From Winogradskyella sp. (GTDB lineage: Bacteria > Bacteroidota > Bacteroidia > Flavobacteriales > Flavobacteriaceae): 40,841 nucleotides of DNA. This document shows, piece by piece, positions 37,172 to 40,841 of the stretch (its first letter is position 1; each line of letters starts with the position of its first letter). Made by a program: the position numbers and the translations under genes. The notes below the pieces were generated by a model. That model was not told the origin of the DNA, searched no databases, and was given only the letters and a program-made list of their open reading frames with translations. The DNA is taken from the NCBI RefSeq assembly GCF_016744625.1, contig NZ_JADGDZ010000025.1, positions 1 through 40,841 of the forward strand. Reading direction: 5' to 3'.

Positions 37172-37205
37172 AAAAAAACGCGAAGCAAATGCTTCGCGTT
37201 TTTTT
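37172..37205. terminator. Bidirectional terminator between atpC and the DUF5916 gene
   Basis: A perfect 15-base-pair stem (37172-37186 with 37191-37205, loop AAAT) carries A and T runs on its two sides, so it works for both convergent genes. Confidence 0.92.
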
Positions 37206-37207
37206 GT

Positions 37208-39367
37208 TTAAAACTCTAATCTATAATTCATTTTAAAAGCAACTCCCCAACTTTTTCGAGTAATATCTTGATTGTAATTATCCGATACCACTAAGTAAAT
37301 ATAAGATAATGGTTTGTACTCCCATTGTATGCGACTATTAACATTAAAATTGTCACGTTGTGTATTGTACTGTACATAAGTGGTCCAATTTAAGCGATTA
37401 TTAAAAAAGACTTGTCCTGTAAATCTCGTAAGGTGAAAGGTTTCTTTTCCTAAGGCATTTAAATCAATGGCATTAATGTCGTGAGATACTTCAAGGTTTG
37501 CAAAAGGTAGCAACTGATAATTTAAATAAATACCACCTGCGGTTTGCTTTCCACTATAATAATTCCCTTTCTGAAGATTAACACGATATCTGAATTTTTG
37601 ATTATTAGCCGAATTATATCCTACTTTTAATAATCCATAACTGTATTTATCTGGCTGCAATGCGTTACCATTTGCTAAAGGATCAAATCCATATTTTAAA
37701 TCCACAAAATCATGTGTGTACACATAATAAACAGCTGAAAGGTCTTTAAAGAATAGTGCTGAATTTAAAAAATGAGATGATTGATTAAGTTTACCTTTTT
37801 CGTCAAAATACGTATTGTTACTATAATTTAAAATTCGAAAAGAATTTAAACTTTTATGATTCTCATAAAACTTCTGATGTTCAACTCTTGCTGTAGTTTG
37901 TGTATATCCTTCTTTAACAACTATATCATTTAAAGCGTCATAATTACTAACTCTTGGTGTAAACCCAAAATCTGTAATGTAGTTTTTACCAATATTCTTT
38001 ATAGCTGCACTCCACTCAAACCCTCTTTTATTATACCAAACACCTGCATGATAAAAATTATTTTTTTCTGAAACTCCATCATTAAAACTCTTACCAAAAT
38101 TGGCGAGCCCTAACCATTTATTGTTGTTAGACTTGTAGTTAATGTTTAACCCTGTTACACGATTATAATCATTAACGAATTCAAATCCATTAGTTTCTTG
38201 CCTATTGATTAAGTAAGCTGTTGCGGTTATGTTTTCTGATAATTGTTGTTCACCAACAAAAACACCATAGTTTTGCGAGGCTATATCGTCTTCCTTATCT
38301 GATTGTACATTTAAAACGCCTATTCTTGTTTTGGGTGCAATGTTTCCTGAAAGTTTTAATCCAAATTGAATATCGCTATTTGCACCGATACGCCTTGAGT
38401 AAAATGGATTGACACCTTGTACACCTAGATTTGAAAACAAATCAGCATTTTCTAAAAAGAAATTTCTGCGTTCTGGGAAGAACACCGAGAATCGCGTTAG
38501 ATTAGTTACTTGTTGATCGACATCAATTTGCGAAAAATCTGGATTTATAGTCGCATCTAATTTTAAGGATGATGTTAAGTTATATTGTACATCTAGACTA
38601 GGCTTAATGGTAGTTTCATCAACATCTTCAACAACATCATTTTGATAGTTTGTTGTTATAGATGGAGTAACAGTAAAGCGAGAAGTTGATTTATCTGGAA
38701 GATTTTCAACAGCACATTTCTCATTAAATCGCAAATCTAAGTTGGCATAGTTTCGTTTTACGTTGGTAAGTATTGTCCACGAATTATTTTTAATATCTCT
38801 AACATAAAACTGAACACCAAAAACAGCATTGTCTTTATTAAAGTTTAAAGCTTTTAACGGAATCGCAATTTCATATTGTTTTTTATTACCGTTCAATTTC
38901 GTTTTGGCTTGCCAAACGGTATTCCAACTAAAACTTAAATTATAACCTCCACTACTTCTACCTACTAAACCATCGGTTTGATTTCCTAAAGAATTTACCG
39001 CAAACAAATAGCCATTCTGTTCCTGGTTTTGCGTATCTAAAACCATAATAAAGGCATCGCTAAACGCAATAGACACATCTCTTTTTAAAGTACTTACTTG
39101 CGTTCTCTCTGTTGTATCATTATAAATAGCACGCACATATAAATACTCACCATTATGAAATAGTTTTACCGAAGTCTGATTTTCCGCTAAACCTATATCT
39201 GTAGGTAAATAGTTATAAAAACCTGTATGCTCTGGTAATTGTTGCCAAATCGGTTCAGAGAACTCGCCATCAACCTCAATCTTGGTGTCTATATATTTAA
39301 TAGTAGATTCTTGGGCGTATAGATTAAATCCACAAATGATTATTAAAAGGATAAAAAACTGCTTCAT
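37208..39367 (-). CDS. DUF5916 outer membrane protein with N-terminal CBM9-like domain
   Basis: The 719 residues have a signal peptide (MKQFFILLIIICGFNLYAQ), a carbohydrate-binding family 9-like sandwich at about 25-210 (IKVDGEFSEPIW-type start IEVDGEFSEPIWQQL, then WQAKTKLN, YEIAIPLKALNF), and a long barrel-like region of the DUF5916 type (PDFSQIDVDQQVTNLTRF, FFPERRNFFLENADLF). The function is unknown; an outer-membrane place is inferred from the strands and aromatic C terminus. The frame begins at 39391, but the ATG at 39367 lies one base after the upstream stop and gives a clean signal peptide. It is probably coupled to the upstream gene. Confidence 0.88.
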   Translation of the reverse strand: MKQFFILLIIICGFNLYAQESTIKYIDTKIEVDGEFSEPIWQQLPEHTGFYNYLPTDIGLAENQTSVKLFHNGEYLYVRAIYNDTTERTQVSTLKRDVSIAFSDAFIMVLDTQNQEQNGYLFAVNSLGNQTDGLVGRSSGGYNLSFSWNTVWQAKTKLNGNKKQYEIAIPLKALNFNKDNAVFGVQFYVRDIKNNSWTILTNVKRNYANLDLRFNEKCAVENLPDKSTSRFTVTPSITTNYQNDVVEDVDETTIKPSLDVQYNLTSSLKLDATINPDFSQIDVDQQVTNLTRFSVFFPERRNFFLENADLFSNLGVQGVNPFYSRRIGANSDIQFGLKLSGNIAPKTRIGVLNVQSDKEDDIASQNYGVFVGEQQLSENITATAYLINRQETNGFEFVNDYNRVTGLNINYKSNNNKWLGLANFGKSFNDGVSEKNNFYHAGVWYNKRGFEWSAAIKNIGKNYITDFGFTPRVSNYDALNDIVVKEGYTQTTARVEHQKFYENHKSLNSFRILNYSNNTYFDEKGKLNQSSHFLNSALFFKDLSAVYYVYTHDFVDLKYGFDPLANGNALQPDKYSYGLLKVGYNSANNQKFRYRVNLQKGNYYSGKQTAGGIYLNYQLLPFANLEVSHDINAIDLNALGKETFHLTRFTGQVFFNNRLNWTTYVQYNTQRDNFNVNSRIQWEYKPLSYIYLVVSDNYNQDITRKSWGVAFKMNYRLEF

Positions 39368-39368
39368 A

Positions 39369-40319
39369 TTAGTTATCTTTTGCATCATCAACTCTAGTTG
39401 CTGTTTTACTAATTATTTTCCATCCGTTTTCAAACTTCTTTAATAAGAACAAATCGATATAAACCCATTCTCTATCTGGACCTGCAATTTCAACTTTAGC
39501 AGTTGCTATATCTTTTACTACTTCTATTGCTAAGACTTTAGCATCACGACCATTGAATTTTCCTTTTTCAGCATTCTTAAAAAACCCAGTATATTCTTTT
39601 GGCGTATAAATCTTAAACTTACCATCTCTTCCTGTAAGATATAAAGTCGCATTTTCTGTAAAAGCACTTTCTAGCATTTCTAACTTGTTGTATGAACTGC
39701 CTTTCATGTAGTTTTGAAGTGTTTTTTCAACCAAAGAAGATTCTGATTGTACACTTGTAAATTGATTATCTCTTATTAGATGAAAATTTTCTATTATTTT
39801 AGAACTCAATTTCCAGTTTTCATTCCTATCCAATAAAAAGGACCCACCCCAAACCTCATTAGGAAAATCTAATATTTGCTGTGTCATTTCCCCTAATGAC
39901 GGCACTGTGCTTTTAAGTTTTTCTATAGCTTCATCTTTTGGTAACCAAGTCAAGTTGTGGTTGCCCTTTCCTAATTCTAAATCACCCTTAATGTATTTAG
40001 CCACATATAACTGTCTGGTGTCAGATGATTCTTTAAACTTGTATTTATAAGTAAAGATTCCAGCAAGGCTTGGTTTTGTAATTGTAATGCCATACTCAGT
40101 TGTAAGACTATCTATAACTTCATTAATATTTTGTCTTTCTGTATGGAATGTGGCAATTGTCATCCAACCATAATCTGATTCTTTCATTAAGACGTCACCA
40201 TTCGCGTTAAGGATAGTTAAACGAATAACTGTTTTATTTGGTTCTGGATCTTTTGTAGATTGACCTAAAAGCGAATTAGAAATTAAGACTATTATAAATA
40301 AGAGGAATATCTTTTTCAT
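39369..40319 (-). CDS. Secreted two-domain protein: NUDIX-like N-terminal part and Lumazine_bd_2/NTF2-like C-terminal part
   Basis: The 316 residues start with a signal peptide (MKKIFLLFIIVLISNSLLGQ). Residues about 28-150 read like a NUDIX fold (TVIRLTILNANGDVLM, then TWLPKDEAIEKL), but the catalytic GX5EX7REUXEEXGU box is not present, only a faint trace near 60-80. Residues about 195-310 match the Lumazine_bd_2/SnoaL-like group (LVEKTLQNYMKGSSYNK, WKIISKTATR). Members of that group are mostly of unknown function. I infer a periplasmic binding role. The DUF5916 gene follows one base after the stop, so the pair is co-translated. Confidence 0.75.
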   Translation of the reverse strand: MKKIFLLFIIVLISNSLLGQSTKDPEPNKTVIRLTILNANGDVLMKESDYGWMTIATFHTERQNINEVIDSLTTEYGITITKPSLAGIFTYKYKFKESSDTRQLYVAKYIKGDLELGKGNHNLTWLPKDEAIEKLKSTVPSLGEMTQQILDFPNEVWGGSFLLDRNENWKLSSKIIENFHLIRDNQFTSVQSESSLVEKTLQNYMKGSSYNKLEMLESAFTENATLYLTGRDGKFKIYTPKEYTGFFKNAEKGKFNGRDAKVLAIEVVKDIATAKVEIAGPDREWVYIDLFLLKKFENGWKIISKTATRVDDAKDN

Positions 40320-40421
40320 TTGTATGTTTTTAAAGTTCTATACAAACTTCAAAAAACAAATGCAATTTAAAGTGTTAGGTTATAATGGAATTGTCCAGAA
40401 TTATAAAATCGGATAAAATGA

Positions 40422-40841
40422 TTAAGAAAATTGCCTTTTAAACTCGGCAGGCGTTTGCCCTACAACCTTCTTGAAGGTAGCGTAAAACGTAGATTTTGAA
40501 GAAAACCCAGCTTCAAAACCGATAGCCTCTAAAGTAAATTGATTATTTTCTACTAATAGTTTTTTGGCTTCTTCAATTCTTAATTCATTTATATATTGAG
40601 CAAACGATTTTCCTAAATTATCATTTAATAATTGTGATAAATGATGTTTAGAAATATTCAATTCATCGGCTAAGTCTTTCAATTTTACATCAGAATTTTT
40701 AAACAGCGCTTTTTCTTGTATCAAATCAGATAGCTCTTTAATAAGGTGATCTGCTTCGCTTGAATTAATCTTTTTTGCAGCATATTTTTCTGGAATATCT
40801 TGAAAAACACTTTCCCTATTTTTTTTGAATAGTAGAAAAAT
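40422..40841 (-). CDS. AraC-family regulator, C-terminal part (5' end outside window)
   Basis: The frame is open to the window edge and gives 139 residues. It begins in a hydrophobic stretch (IFLLFKKNRE), continues through a linker with KELSDLIQEKALF, and ends in a full AraC DNA-binding domain: first HTH LKDLADELNISKHHLSQLLN, second HTH LEAIGFEAGFSSKSTFYATF, then VGQTPAEFKRQ. The hydrophobic start and KK boundary suggest a membrane-anchored sensor N terminus, a layout common in Flavobacteriia. The TTG at 40724 is in frame but is not the real start. The 102-base gap to the next gene shows no clear site. Confidence 0.88.
   Translation of the reverse strand: MFLLFKKNRESVFQDIPEKYAAKKINSSEADHLIKELSDLIQEKALFKNSDVKLKDLADELNISKHHLSQLLNDNLGKSFAQYINELRIEEAKKLLVENNQFTLEAIGFEAGFSSKSTFYATFKKVVGQTPAEFKRQFS

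Overview
The window reads as chromosomal DNA of a marine-type Flavobacteriaceae member (phylum Bacteroidota). The reasons are the AT-rich sequence, outer-membrane proteins typical of that group (GLPGLI protein, TonB-dependent receptors with carboxypeptidase-regulatory domains, DUF4270 and DUF5916 proteins, a type IX secretion cargo), promoter-like TAnnTTTG -7 boxes, a eukaryotic-like 1134-residue isoleucyl-tRNA synthetase, and atpD-atpC standing apart from the rest of the ATP synthase genes. I see no prophage, insertion sequence, CRISPR array, rRNA or tRNA. No gene-free stretch exceeds about 300 bases.

Layout. 1-3158 (+): the end of a GLPGLI-family protein coupled to a TonB-dependent-receptor-like outer membrane protein, followed by a structured intergenic repeat. 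3247-7300 (-): uvrC and a patatin/surface-antigen fusion. 7441-9902 (+): rimK, an aspartoacylase/succinylglutamate-desuccinylase-like hydrolase and 5-formyl-THF cyclo-ligase; the last overlaps lspA tail to tail. 9844-14398 (-): ileS, a DksA-like regulator and lspA. 14601-15170 (-): a Crp/Fnr-type regulator. 15363-19619 (-): a 1418-residue secreted protein with calcium-type repeats, a LamG domain and a T9SS sorting tail. 19891-21249 (-): radA. 21451-26095 (-): panC, panD, a flippase-like membrane protein and two tandem secreted alpha/beta-hydrolase paralogues. 26206-30590 (+): a lone N-terminal glycogen-synthase-like domain, a DUF4270 lipoprotein and glmS. 30763-35120 (+): a TonB-dependent receptor and a probable surface GDSL lipoprotein. 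35290-37151 (+): atpD and atpC. 37208-40319 (-): a DUF5916 protein and a Lumazine_bd_2/NTF2-like protein. 40422-40841 (-): the C-terminal part of an AraC-type regulator.

Most genes are housekeeping (DNA repair, tRNA charging, coenzyme A and folate metabolism, amino-sugar synthesis, energy) interleaved with envelope and secretion genes. The most interesting points are an IleRS whose class I HxGH signature reads GVHH, a pair of secreted hydrolase paralogues in which the nucleophile-elbow Ser is Asp in both, a synthase-like protein that has lost its ADP-glucose motif and second domain, and several structured intergenic repeats. I found no convincing wholly new multi-gene system; the hydrolase pair is the best candidate for undescribed biochemistry.
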